From Aaosphaeria pasadenensis (lineage: Eukaryota > Ascomycota > Dothideomycetes > Pleosporales), in assembly GCA_022813625.1 (NCBI GenBank), contig JAKLMB010000019.1, positions 682,001 through 746,000 of the forward strand: 64,000 bases of DNA, written 5' to 3'. The notes beneath the pieces were generated by a model, which did no database searches, had not been told where the DNA came from, and saw nothing but the letters and a program-made list of their open reading frames with translations. The position numbers and the translations under genes are program-made. Below are positions 1-11,221 of this stretch, piece after piece. Within the stretch, counting starts at the first letter, position 1. Each line of letters begins with the position of its first letter.

Positions 1-688
1 AGGGCGAGGGTGGATTTCACACTATTCTAAAAGTTTTCAATAATGTAAGCAACCATCTATACTCCGTAGACTATTGAACTTCAATGGTGCGTTCATCTTG
101 CACTGCTACTGGGGCGATCTCCCTGCCATGCGTGTACAGTCAATGTCAGAATTATGGCGCACAATCATCCAGTGATATTCATGAAGCAACACTTTGTCTG
201 GGAAATGTTCAACTGGCATCATTTCATCAAAAACATTGCTTGCAGCATTTGATGTCGAGCGTATGCGTACATTTTCCTACAGGTAATTAAAGTATGAATC
301 CTCATACATTGGCAAAGTTAGCTACAATAATATTGACTATGGACCCTCTTATTTCAAAATTCGGGATTCGTACCATCAGCTGCTTCGATTAACGTCCCTC
401 ATTCGAAACAATCTTAAACATAGATAGAATCCACGCCGATCGTGCCAATTATGTATATTAGGTTCTGACTTAATAGATAGTCAGTCTAAATGCATTAACT
501 CTACTTCTCGAGCCAAGCATGGCTTCGGTATAAGAGATCTGAAGAGACCTATGTCCCGGACGAAGACAAGGTGATGTGCTAACACGAAGGCCACCATGCT
601 CCCATCGGCAGCCGGATTGCACTTTTGATCCCAATAACTGACTGGTGCCCCGGTTCAAGCAAAAGCAATGATTCAAATAGTTTCCGGT
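1..688. other. Intergenic, no gene seen
   Basis: This is the left edge of the window, downstream of the ELP2 stop codon. Only short open frames with no recognisable protein content are present. A TACTCCGTAG variant of a motif that recurs elsewhere in the window lies at 60-69. It probably holds the ELP2 3' UTR and flanking spacer. Confidence 0.5.
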
Positions 689-3132
689 TCATGGATGTAC
701 ATTGAAAATACGCAGTGACCCATCATCGCTCGCAACGGCTAGTTGTTGCTGCCCTCCGTTGCGTAAAGGTCGCCAAGCGAGCTGATTTATGGTTCTCGCG
801 GGGCTCGACTTGACCGAGATCGTGCTGACCTGTACCTCTTCTATCGAGCTCGGCGATGTCAGACCTATCCCGACCTCTCCAGCCTCCGTCCCGTACGCAA
901 ACAACAAGCGGCCATCCAACAGCTCATTGCAGCATATCACTGCAGTCACCGGAGAAGATGCCGATATTGTGGCCTTGACAAGTGCCTCTTGGTCGGTGAA
1001 CTGCCAAATCTTCACTGACTTGTCGCGGCCAGCAGTGAGAAAGGTCCGTTCTAGGGGTGCCCAAGAACCGCCCAATATCATTCGAGAGTGTCCCTTGGGA
1101 TTAGACAGTGCTAAACTATAGACGCCCTCCGAATTGCGTGCCCAGATGACCCATTGACGATCTCTGCCCACGCTGAGAAGGTACTTGTCATCATTCGAGA
1201 ATTGCATTCCGGTGACAGTGAGTGAGTGCGCTTTGAGCGAAGGCTTGATCTCGAGCCACTCTGCGGAGTCATATAGCCTGATCACAGCATGATCCGTGGA
1301 GCTTGCTCGACATGCTGTAGCCACTAGCTTGCCATTATTACTCGTTGCCACTGTCGAAATTTCATAACCATGCCCGTAAAGCTTTTCGGTTTCCGGCCAG
1401 AGCAAGTGTCGAGCAAGATGGTCTTCAAATGGCGGATGTTTAATATCAAGAGTCGATTTCCGCATTATCGATGCAGGATCGACTGCCTCTCTTTCGTCCC
1501 CATCGGCTGCTTCCGTTGGCGCATCATCCTCAACAGCTTGTATCGCCTTGTTCGAGAGGCCAAGAACAGGTATATTGGCGGCATCAGGGAGTTCCAGGTT
1601 GGATGTTTCAATACCACACAAGGAGTTCAACATTGTAGCAACGCCTTTGGGTTCATCGAAAACTCGAAGAAGCTTCTCATCTGCTCCAGAAACGAATTGT
1701 GAGTCGGCAATAGAGTCCACGCAATTCAAATCGTATCCATGAATCTGTGGCCGTGAGAACTCATGCCAAGAGAGAACTCCGTCTCGCTTCCACTCCGCAA
1801 AGAGTCGCGTGGTCTGGTCAGAGCTCGTAGATAGTAGATACGACCCGTTTCTCGCCCAGCATATGCCCTTGACCTCTCTTACGTGGCCAGTTATAGCCAC
1901 TTGTTGAATCCACATTTGTTCGTTAGATGCAAAGGTCCACCTTCTCCAGCTACCGGTCCGTCCCAATGAGACAACCGTGTTCCCTTCGGGTGACCATAAC
2001 CCAATCCAGAACCCACCAGCACTTCCTGTCGCAGTGGTGGATCCTTTCTGAGCGCTGATTTCGCCCAGCCTCGTAGAACATATCCAAACACCAGAGGTGG
2101 GGTCGGACTCCCATATGGCTATCGAATTGTCTTCGGAAGTAGTGAGTAGTTGCAATGTTTGTCCCCTGTGGAGCCATGACGCAGTGTATATCCAGTCTTC
2201 ATGACCAAGGAGCAAAGCTTCGAAGGTAATGGAATATTTGGCTGTTTCTGTCTGTAGCCTATGCGCCTTGTTCGATAGTGACTTTCCCAATGCACCTAGT
2301 GCAGGATCGTTGAGTGCGGAGCTGGCGGCGGGTAAGTCTTCGCCTCTGTGAATGCGCCAGAGACGAATATATTTGTCTTGACTAGCCGATGCAAGAATCA
2401 GGTCGCTTTCCGGTGAATTATTTTCATGTGTAAATCCTAGTGCACGTATCCATCCCTCGTGGCCTGTAAGTGTAGCAGCAAGTTCGAAGCTCCGGTTCCG
2501 AGACACGTAGATCTGAATTGAGGTCTTGGTGCCAGCAACAGCCAGGATATCAGATGACTCGTCTAGTTTCGCAAGAGCAAGTGCCAGAGGGAAATACTTC
2601 GGCGATAGATTGATTGTCTGAAGCAGCTCAAGATCAATGGTGGCGAAGTCATTTTGTTGGATGAGCTTCCATAGTTTGACGGTGCCGTCAGATGACCCTG
2701 TTGCGAAAAGATTGGAGTTTGCTAATGTCGCTATACGAGTAACGGCATTTCCATGTTCGGAGACAGTCTTCACCAATTCGAAATCGAACTTGTCTTCAGG
2801 GTTGCTTTTCCATATTCGAATGGTATGATCTGAAGAGCCACTGATGATAATTGAGATGTCTTTAGGGCCTGTGGGATAGAATTTGACAGCGTTGACAGCC
2901 TTGGTATGGCCGCTTAAGAGCGATCGAACGCCGTGAAGTTCATTGTCCTACACACTGTTAGATCTCTTTCGTCAGTCTTGCAGGTTTGTTCACTGCGCCT
3001 TACTGAGGGGTCCCACAGTGCGATACTGTGGTCAGCCCCATACGCGAGGAGACCCGAGCCATTTGTATCCCAGTCAGCCGCAGCGGGGTTTCTATTGCCT
3101 CCGATGGAGATGAACTCGGATGTAAATCCCAT
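689..3132 (-). CDS. ELP2: Elongator complex protein 2 (WD40 repeat protein)
   Basis: The product is a scaffold subunit of Elongator, which with ELP1 and ELP3 places the cm5/mcm5 side chain on wobble uridine of tRNAs. Two exons: 3132-3004 (43 codons from MGFTSEF) and 2947-689, joined across a 56-nt intron (GTAAGG...GTGTAG). The summed protein is 795 aa, close to yeast Elp2 (about 790). WD-type repeats run along the whole chain, with signatures such as SSDHTIRIW, SSDGTVKLW, SASQDKYIRLW, SEDNSIAIW, SSDQTTRLF and GRDKSVKIW, giving two WD40 propellers as in known Elp2 structures. A DIKHPPFEDHLARHLLWPE stretch between propeller halves is typical of Elp2 and distinguishes it from other WD40 proteins. 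It lies head-to-head with URM1, whose product acts on the same tRNA position. Confidence 0.95.
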
Positions 3133-3320
3133 TATCTCTTTTGTATATCATGGAAAAGACATTCCGGTAGATGTCCGTCATGGCCAAAACTTCTACGTAG
3201 GCTCGGCTACTTTTCCTTGTTAGTACTAGCGCGAATCCCAGCAGTGTCATCAAAGTCTCGATGATTTTGGCATGCTTGAGAAGTTAGAACCAACGCAGCA
3301 AGAACCGTCCAACGAATTAA
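3133..3320. promoter_or_regulatory. Shared divergent promoter ELP2/URM1
   Basis: Only 188 bp separate the two start codons, so both promoters and both 5' UTRs must fit here. I see no strong TATA box. Co-regulation is inferred from the geometry, not shown. Confidence 0.6.
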
Positions 3321-3757
3321 ATGTCGGGAATCACTGATGAGAAGACCGTAAGTATTACGGTGGAGTTCAGGTAGTAGATCCATGATTCGACACGCGCTTT
3401 GAGCAGATCTGACAACAAAGCCAGTGGCGGCCTAGAGTTGCTCTTCGACAATGAACGCAAATTGTCGTTAGCATTACCGAGCAGGGACGAGAATGGCGCG
3501 ACCTCAAACATTGCATATCTGGTCCGGTATCTTTGTGAGACTACTATGAAGGACCCCAGAAAAGATTTGTTCGTTCTGGACGGCACGGTGTAATTCACCA
3601 CCTATAAGTCCACATGACTCTAACTAACATCGTTCTCAGGCGACCTGGAATACTCGTTCTCATCAACGATGCGGACTGGGAACTCGAGGGAGAAGACCAG
3701 TATGAGTTGCAGGCAAACGACAATATTTTGTTTGTCTCGACGCTGCATGGGGGATAG
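3321..3757 (+). CDS. URM1: Ubiquitin-related modifier 1 (sulfur carrier for tRNA thiolation)
   Basis: Urm1 is a small beta-grasp protein. It is activated at its C-terminus by Uba4, carries sulfur for 2-thiolation of wobble uridine in tRNA, and can be conjugated to proteins. Three exons: 3321-3370, 3425-3589 and 3640-3757. Introns are 54 nt (GTAGTA...CAG) and 50 nt (GTAATT...CTCAG with a CTAAC branch site). Joined, they give 110 aa, slightly longer than the roughly 100-aa family norm. Visible features are an N-terminal ITVEFSGGLELLF strand, the block RPGILVLINDADWEL typical of Urm1, and the C-terminal STLHGG. The terminal Gly-Gly is the site of adenylation and thiocarboxylation. The first intron splits the Ser codon just before GGLELLF. 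The stop is TAG at 3755-3757. Confidence 0.95.
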
Positions 3758-4376
3758 GCTCTTGCTGCATAGACAAGGCGAAATTGATGCCCCGAAAACC
3801 CAAGCAGGCCTACATAGCCGTTCCAGTTGGCTATTCTATACAGTACCCTAATTTACATGAGATGAACACCCTCCGAAAAGCTGTGCTTACAGGTGCTTCA
3901 GGTGCTATCTGCGAAGGATGTTGGAAAGCTGTAGGTAAACACTACTTTAATTAGAGATTCGTCACATGCACTCCATCTAGACTTCAAGAGTATCGAGTAA
4001 TTAGAAATTGGTGCCCTTCAATCACAACTTAGATGTAACAAACAAATGTTTCCCTGCAAATAATGTTAACAGACCAGTGAGTGGTAAGTATAAATTTCCG
4101 CGTTTACCATCATAAATAAGCAACGCCTAGTTCACGATTTTGATGAACTACTATTATAGACATAACCAAATTCTTCTATTGGCCCGACATTTTGACATCC
4201 AGGTAACGATTAAGACGGAACAAGGTGTGACCTTGGAAGGTGAATTGCTTCAGCCATTGCATGCCAAGAACCGCACGTGCCTACGCGTCAGCGTTCACCT
4301 TGCACGTCACCAACTATTGCGCCCGTCGCGTTGGGTGCACCCTCAACTCACTAATTTCAACGCTATAGTCGAACCC
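3758..4376. other. Intergenic between URM1 and TDP1
   Basis: AT-rich spacer holding the URM1 3' UTR and the TDP1 promoter and leader. The TDP1 reading frame stays open upstream to about 4140 (79 codons), but that part lacks Tdp1 character and precedes a better start codon, so I treat it as 5' leader. Confidence 0.5.
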
Positions 4377-6239
4377 ATGGATATTTCAAACGACGATGAT
4401 GAGGATCTCAGACGCGCGATTGCCTTGTCGCTACAGGATGTTCAAAGCAGTGAAACACCGCCACCCAAAGATATCATCGTTCTGGATGATGACGATGATG
4501 AAGACGAACAGTTACGACTTGCCATGGCACTGTCGATGGGGACGGGAGAGGCCGCTGAGTCTGTTCACTCCTCAAGTCTCGATGTCAACTCTCTCGCGCC
4601 CCAGTCCACGTACGCTGCACCATCACAGGACAAGGAGCCCTCTAAAGAAAACGTAGGAGCAAAGCCAACTGCTGACCCAAAACCCAAAGCCCCGTTCAGT
4701 ATACTAGGACTGGACCGCAAGGCCATGGAACAAGAGAGGCTCGCAAGGTTAGGGAAACGCAAACGCAGCATCTCACCAGAGCGTTCCTCGAAAAAGGAAG
4801 CCGTTCTACATGGCGGACAGCAGCCTTCTAATGAGTCTCATCCGATGATTGTAGGAACTGGGAGTGCTCTTCAGTACCCACGGGGTACCATAAAGCGTAC
4901 TTGGGCGGTCAAACATCCACGGAAGAGCGATATCACAATCGAGGAAGTCTTCCAAGCATCTACTCTCAACATCGCTGTCATTAGTGCGTTTCAACCAGAA
5001 AACGAATGGGTCTTTAGTAAAATTCCGCCTGAAAGAATCAAGCAAATCTGGATTATGAGCGCAAAGGGCGAAGATCTCCGACGAAAGCTTTTGGCTGAAG
5101 TCGACGATGCCAAAATACCCAACTTCAAGCTGTCTTTTCCTTCATTGGAGGGGCAGGCTCAGAATATGCACAGTAAACTGATGTTGCTCTTCCACGACAC
5201 CCACCTGAGAATCGTGCTATCAACGGCTAATATGATGAAGGTGGATTGGGGAGAGACAGGGAATTCATGGCAACCCGCCGTTCTAGAAAATTCTGTCTTC
5301 CTCATCGACCTGCCACGCAGAGCAGACGGAGGGGCTTGTTCGCGAGACGAATTGACTCCTTTCGGGGCAGATCTGATGGATTTTGCAAGCGCACAGGAGC
5401 TCGGCAGGGTTGCAACAGAAGGACTACGAAAGTTCGACTATGACGGGACGAAAGACATTGCAATGGTCCACTCCATGTCAGTTGAACTATTTCTCTACGG
5501 TTTACCAAAGGCTAACCAGATCCCTAGCCCTGGACCTCTTACTGAGGAATACTCTGATCGCACTGGGCTCGCAGGACTATCGAGAGCCCTGAGGCAGCTG
5601 GGATTGGATGATGTAGAAGACATTGAGCTTGACTATGCGGCATCGTCTCTTGGCGCAATCAAGCCCGCATTCTTGCTCCGACTCTACCAAGCCGCCCGAG
5701 GCGTTGACACACGCGGCGATGGGGCTGGTAAAGAACCAACCGATTTTCTGGATCGGATACGTATATACTTTCCAAGCCAGAGCACTGTGAACAACAGTAC
5801 TGGCGGACCCGACTGCGGCGGAGTGATAACCTTGAGCCGTCGGGACTACCTCAACGACGTGTTCCCCAAGAAGTGCATGCGAGAGTACAAGTCGACGAGA
5901 CCGGGTGTCCTCTCTCACAACAAGATGCTGCTGGCTCGTGGGCGCAAGAAGAATGGAAAAGGGGTGGCCTGGGTGTACGTCGGCTCTGCGAACTTGTCTG
6001 AATCCGCGTGGGGATCGCGAAGGCTGCTGAAGACGGGAAAAGAAGGAAAGGTGAGCATTCGCAACTGGGAGGCAGGGGTCGTGGTTCCGGTACCTGCAGA
6101 GAGGCTAGAGAAGGTCAAGCTAGGGCCCGGGGAGGTCCCGCCGATGAGTGTGTTTGAGGGCACGGTAGAGATACCGTTTGAATATCCGGGAGAAGAGTAT
6201 GGAAACGGGAACAAACAGCCCTGGTTCTATCGGGACTAG
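4377..6239 (+). CDS. TDP1: Tyrosyl-DNA phosphodiesterase 1 with N-terminal UIM motifs
   Basis: Tdp1 hydrolyses the phosphodiester between a stalled topoisomerase I tyrosine and a DNA 3' end, acting in the nucleus. The chosen ATG (4377, context ACCCATGG) gives 620 aa in one exon. Residues about 8-21 (DEDLRRAIALSLQD) and 42-55 (DEDEQLRLAMALSM) match the acidic-patch/ALxxS pattern of ubiquitin-interacting motifs. A linker with basic KRKR stretches follows. The two HKD-family catalytic motifs are H265-x-K267 (MHSKLMLLF, followed by STANM) and H514-x-K516 (SHNKMLLARG, followed by VGSANLSESAWG), the expected bipartite phospholipase-D-like active site. The C-terminal PWFYRD ending is typical of the family. 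An in-frame upstream extension of 79 codons exists but is probably not translated. Fusion of UIMs to Tdp1 suggests recruitment to ubiquitylated topoisomerase I; that is inference. Confidence 0.93.
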   Translation: MDISNDDDEDLRRAIALSLQDVQSSETPPPKDIIVLDDDDDEDEQLRLAMALSMGTGEAAESVHSSSLDVNSLAPQSTYAAPSQDKEPSKENVGAKPTADPKPKAPFSILGLDRKAMEQERLARLGKRKRSISPERSSKKEAVLHGGQQPSNESHPMIVGTGSALQYPRGTIKRTWAVKHPRKSDITIEEVFQASTLNIAVISAFQPENEWVFSKIPPERIKQIWIMSAKGEDLRRKLLAEVDDAKIPNFKLSFPSLEGQAQNMHSKLMLLFHDTHLRIVLSTANMMKVDWGETGNSWQPAVLENSVFLIDLPRRADGGACSRDELTPFGADLMDFASAQELGRVATEGLRKFDYDGTKDIAMVHSMSVELFLYGLPKANQIPSPGPLTEEYSDRTGLAGLSRALRQLGLDDVEDIELDYAASSLGAIKPAFLLRLYQAARGVDTRGDGAGKEPTDFLDRIRIYFPSQSTVNNSTGGPDCGGVITLSRRDYLNDVFPKKCMREYKSTRPGVLSHNKMLLARGRKKNGKGVAWVYVGSANLSESAWGSRRLLKTGKEGKVSIRNWEAGVVVPVPAERLEKVKLGPGEVPPMSVFEGTVEIPFEYPGEEYGNGNKQPWFYRD

Positions 6240-8187
6240 GACAAATGATGTATGTATATAATTAGGCACCGACTTTCTACTGATGACATTCAAAAATGTG
6301 TCGTGGATCTTGAATAAATGCTGTCGTGGATCTTGAATAAATGCAACCAAGGAGGTCGGCAAGGACCGCATGCATTAATGACTATGGAAACAGGATTTGC
6401 GAGGTTCAGACGATGATGATTTTGATGTGAGCTATATAAACACGGAGCGGTTGTGGCACTGGTAGACGGTAGGGCAGCTGGCCTGGCAGTGCAGCCACAG
6501 CGTATCCGGTACCGGAAAATACGATGATCCCTGGTGGAAGGATGGATGATGCATGTGAAAGTCTCGACTAACTATGAGTCTATGAGGTGCGTATTGGGGG
6601 GCATGGGATTGGGCAGTTATTTAGGGCCTAGGGGGATGGCCGGATCACGGAATGAAGGATGGAGAGGTTGATGTAATATTGGAACAAGGTTACAAGGTCA
6701 GTGTACGATGAGTACGTGTACGTACGGGTAGGCATCTGCTCGTGAGTCGTACATAGGTGGTAAAGGATGCGAGAGGTGGGGATACCCGAGAAGTGCCTGT
6801 AAATCTCGAGAGATGGAGGCGGACAAGACGCGGCGGAGGGTGGGAAAGTTAAAACAGGTGCCAGAAGGAGTACGGCCACTACGAAGACTCCGTGAGTCCA
6901 GAAAGCCGCGAGCAAAAAGGGCAAAAAGGAGGGTGAATGGAGGGTCAAGGAGGGTCGTCGGTGACTCGGCCATTGCCGTTCGCCGTCCCCCATAGTTAAC
7001 TCCATCATCTCCATGACCTCCCTCCCTGCGAGTATAGCGAATGTTCCCATTTGAGGTCATTTCTCTAAACTGTGTATGAACTTGGAACTGTGTTTCTTCT
7101 ATTTTCATGTTTCACAGTATATTCATTATGACCATGACTATATTTCTGTATTTTTGTTGATTTAAGCTTGGGTATCGTCTAGATCCATAGGTAGCCTAGG
7201 TAGATATTACGGACGAAGTAAGCATTGAATGTCTAGACACTCCATAGATAGAATGAACATCTCATGCTATGTCAATTATGATGGAATTTCCAAGTGCGAG
7301 TAGAGTCAACCTGCTGACAAGAATAATGATCATCATATCCTACTTTTGGTCAGTAATCCTGGCTACCTAGGTACCTGACCATTCGGCTCTTCCTCTTCCT
7401 CTTTCCCATTCAAGCCGCGCCTCGTCCGGTGGCTGATGGATGCGCCGTCATCTGAGGCAAGAGAACGGAGCAAGTCAGGAAATAGAATGGGAGGAAAAGG
7501 AAGAGAAGAACTTTGAGTGAATGCATACGGAGCATAATAGTAATTAAATTACATAGAATGATCATTCTTAAATCATCAATTCAAGGTAAACTATTTATTA
7601 GTTATCGCTCCGTAAGAAGCTGAGAAAAAAATTGGAAGAAAAAATAGCCCAACTACCTACAGTAGATACATACTACTCATAAGGTACTACCCTCGTACCC
7701 TTAACCCCCCCAAGGTCCCCCCCTAGCATTTACGAGTACGGTAGTTGGAGAATATTCGTACATTTCACGCCCCATACCCACTTGAGTAGTTCACCCATCA
7801 ACTTCGTCATACTTCCTCAACCTCACATCCAACTTCAACCCTCTCTTAATTACTACTACTACCACCACACTATACACAAACATCATAGCGCAATCTTTCC
7901 GACTTCCTCCTCCAACTCTTCTTCTCCACCGTCACAAAGTCAGCCAGACACAATCGCCATAGGCTCCAGCTTTCTGAAATCCCACAGGCGCGGGCGCGCG
8001 CGAACCCTCCGGTATTCGTCCCTCATAACAGCCAGAGACTTCCGAGCTTCTGCGTTCACGGCCTTAAAGACCCTCACGACATGGGCTGAATGTAGTTCCT
8101 GCCTCACCACCAGATATTTTCCTTCTCCTCTTGGTTACCTATCTGTCTGCCTACAACATCCATCACATCCGCCCTCCGCAGGCTGCC
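6240..8187. other. Long intergenic/5' leader before the F-box gene
   Basis: Holds the TDP1 3' UTR (with a duplicated segment, listed separately), then spacer with palindromic CCTAGG elements at 7195-7200 and 7364-7373, C-runs around 7706-7723 and a pyrimidine-rich leader (about 7790-8187) feeding the F-box gene. Open frames on the minus strand at 6628-7108 encode no recognisable protein. No gene is supported. Confidence 0.5.
6300..6344. repeat. Tandem duplication carrying AATAAA
   Basis: A 23-nt unit beginning GTCGTGGATC is repeated head-to-tail almost perfectly (6300-6322 and 6323-6344). Each copy contains AATAAA, the polyadenylation-signal hexamer. It lies 60-105 bp after the TDP1 stop codon, so the TDP1 transcript probably has two equivalent poly(A) signals. 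Confidence 0.8.
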
Positions 8188-10218
8188 ATGGCCGCAGAGC
8201 TACCCCGGTCCATCAATAAAACAAACCAGGCCAAATCCAAGTCTATGCCTGGCCTCACATCTGCCATTCGTTCATCAGAAGCCCTCAGCAAAGAACGTCT
8301 CCCCATCACCGCACCCCACCATGGCTGGTTCACCTCCCCAGCGCGCTCTCACGCAAGTAGCGGGAATGGCAGAGAGCTACCGCTGCATCTGATCGCCTTG
8401 ATCCTATCGCATGTACGTACAGATCCGGTCGTGGGCCCAGAGCTTCCGATGTCTATCACATAAAGTCGCGTCGCATCGCATCGCATCGCACTGCGCCGTC
8501 TCCACGACCTGTTCTCTCTCAATGGTGCTACTAGTTGCTAACATCGCCTACAGCTCGACGATGCCGCAGATCTCGCTCGAGTCACCCGAACCTCCCGCGT
8601 CTTCTACTACATGACCCTGCCCCGACTTTACGAACATGTCACGCTCCGTTCTTATTCCGAGCTCCGTTACGTCAATGGCCGACCGGAGGGCTACGGAAAT
8701 GGCAGTCCATTCGCCATGGGATTGAATACACTTGTCTCGAGAAACTTTACCGACTACGTACAGACGTTTCGCGTGGTTGGAGAATGGCGAGAGCACGATG
8801 TAGACGATTATTCTAAAGGTCGAGTGCCGGACAATAGTATGATGCTTCAGCTTGCCTTGAGGGCAGCGCTGGACAAGATGAAAAATCTGAGGTCGTTTGC
8901 GTAAGTGTCGTGGTCACTGAATACATGTCCCTCTGATGCGCTAACGAACGTGTTCCACAGCTGGGAGCTAAACACCAAACCATTACAGACCGTCTACCAA
9001 AGCATCATGTCGAAACCTTCGATTACATCTCTCACTCTCCGCTTCCCGACGAAACGCATACCACGCCCCACCACCCTTATCCCACCTTTACCCAATCTAG
9101 TAACCCTTGTAGTTTATGATATCGATCCTCTATGTTCTCCGGACGATATATCCTTGTTGCTCGTTCGCGCTACCAAATTGGAGAACTTGAAGATGCACTG
9201 GAGTCCTCGAATGCGCGAGAGCGGCGAGGAATCGGTCAATCTTATCAACTACTTTGGTCGCTGTATTGCTGCGAAGCAGAACCTTCCCGTGAAGCGAATG
9301 GCGCTTTACAACATGTATGCCCGCCATTCTGGTGGCGATTTCGACCACGCAACGGACCCGGCAGCATTAGAGGAGGTGACCATGATCAATTGCATGGGCT
9401 CCTCCGACCCCATGACCGTATTTTTGGACGATACATGGAGATTAAACGGACCGAACGAAGTTCCTCCAAACCTGAAGATGATGAAGGGGGATTTTGTGGA
9501 TTCGCAGCATGTGGCCATGCTAGGAAAATTTCATGGATTGAGGGCCCTATATCTCATTAGTAAACGCAAAGGCTCAAAGCCCAGCAGCATCGCCCCTACA
9601 CCTACTACACCATCTATGACTTCACCTGGTACCAGCGCAACCAGTACACCGATAACCGAACATCAATGCAAGTCGCTTGCTGGAGATTATCTCGCGGTCA
9701 TACAATCGAATCACCGACATATACGTCACCTCCTCCTACCAGACAATTGGCAATTGAGTGAAGACACACTTTTCAAGCTCTGCCAAAACTGCCCTGACCT
9801 CGAACAACTCGGCTTTTCTTGCGGCGTTCCGCCCCTCGAGTCCCTGCGCCAGATAATCGGATTATGCAAGAACCTCACCGCTTTGCGCCTCCTTGTGAGG
9901 CCTGGCTCTGAACTTGCGGAGAAGCTAGATTCAATGGATGCGGAAATGCATCAATTTGCATTCGCGACGGAGCTTTGGCATCCGGAGTACATGAGTCTCA
10001 AATATGTCGCGCTCGGAGATCGACTCTTCTATAGACTGGGACCGGTGGTATATCCACCGAAATCAATGAACGGGAACATTCCTCCTGGTCAAGAAAATTC
10101 GATGAATGCGAAAAGATACGGACCCATGCGCATGATGCATAGGGTAGAATGGGAGGACATTAAACACGTGGAAATATTCGGCATGGACACTACCGAATTC
10201 GACCCGAGTTTCCCCTGA
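8188..10218 (+). CDS. F-box domain protein
   Basis: A probable substrate receptor of an SCF ubiquitin ligase. Three exons: 8188-8412, 8554-8900 and 8961-10218. Introns are 141 nt (GTACGT...CTACAG) and 60 nt (GTAAGT...CCACAG), and the spliced protein is 609 aa. The start ATG lies in GCCATGG context. The first intron interrupts the F-box: LPLHLIALILSH joins LDDAADLARVTRTSRVFYYMTLPRLYEHVTL, a typical fungal F-box of L-P-x-x-L plus helix and 'LYxxVxL' tail. The remainder has leucine-rich, LRR-like segments (PSITSLTLRFP, PNLVTLVVYD, LRALYLIS, RHIRHLLLPDNW, CPDLEQLGF, KNLTALRLL) interrupted by a Ser/Thr/Pro-rich loop near 9580-9660. The substrate cannot be inferred. Confidence 0.85.
8471..8490. repeat. 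Pentanucleotide microsatellite (TCGCA)4
   Basis: Four perfect copies of TCGCA lie inside the first intron of the F-box gene, so length changes would not alter the protein. Confidence 0.85.
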
Positions 10219-11221
10219 GTGGGCACCGCCGTATTCGTTATTCTTACCCAGAAACACGATACATCACGGCACGTTGACTTATTCTGCTCCGTTGGCTGTT
10301 TGGGAGCTTCAGCCAAGAGGATAGCCAGGCTTGCGTTTCGTGGCATGCGAGAGTAAGGCTCAGCCAGTGCACGACATATAGCACCAGGGACGCCAAATGC
10401 TCAGAAAATATCCACTTCGGTATCCGTGCAACCCAGACTCTAATTCATCGTTCTGGAGTAACGGTATACCACGCCAATCATGGGCAAAAAGTGCTAGTAG
10501 CATAACCGCCGTTGGGGAATGCTCTCCACAAACCTCTATGCATACAGATGCATCACGTGGCAAGCAGGGCGCTGGGCACAGGCTCATTCTCATTCTGCTC
10601 GCCCCAAAAGCACAATAATTGAAATTTAATGAGGAAATGAAGAACTGGGATTGTTAATTCTGTAAAATAGGACCATACAACGGGCTTGTAAGATCTAGAG
10701 GGGATTGTTCATGTTCAGCATCTCATTGGCGCTATATACAACCAAGTCTGAGTTACCAGTATGTTCGGAGAACGTTGCGACGGTAGGAAGGTGTTAATAT
10801 CATGGTTGATCGGTGGCACTGTCTTTATATACCTAGTCATTCACGCCAGTGTAAAGTGGCACTTGTACAAGGTGCGTGTTGCCAGTTTGCGCACAGGTCT
10901 CTTATCACTACACCTTTCATAAGAATGGATTCGATTGATCTCGTACATCAATCTCCATGTTGTTTCAATTTACTGTTCTTGTCTATTCATTCGGTTCCAC
11001 GGGACGACACAACAGTATTTGAGGTTTTGCTCGGTCGTATGTACACCCGATGAGTCACGCAAACACAGTTGATCCTCTTTGTTCTGGGGGAGCTGTTGCC
11101 TGATCTGATGACTCTGATATGGCTGTCAAGCACAAGAAAGTAACGTACAGACAAATAATATCTCGACCTTGATCAATTCTCAATTCTGATTTCGGTGTTG
11201 TAGTGTAATAAAATTGCGACC
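10219..11221. other. Intergenic between F-box and RBR ligase genes
   Basis: Contains the F-box gene 3' UTR and the RBR ligase promoter. Short open frames on both strands have no recognisable content. Confidence 0.5.

Noticed and set aside
4140..4376. 79-codon upstream extension of TDP1
   Set aside because: The extension lacks Tdp1 similarity and the ATG at 4377 has a better context; treated as leader.
6628..7108. Minus-strand open frames of 136-140 codons
   Set aside because: Two overlapping frames of similar length with low-complexity content; no family resemblance and no splice logic.
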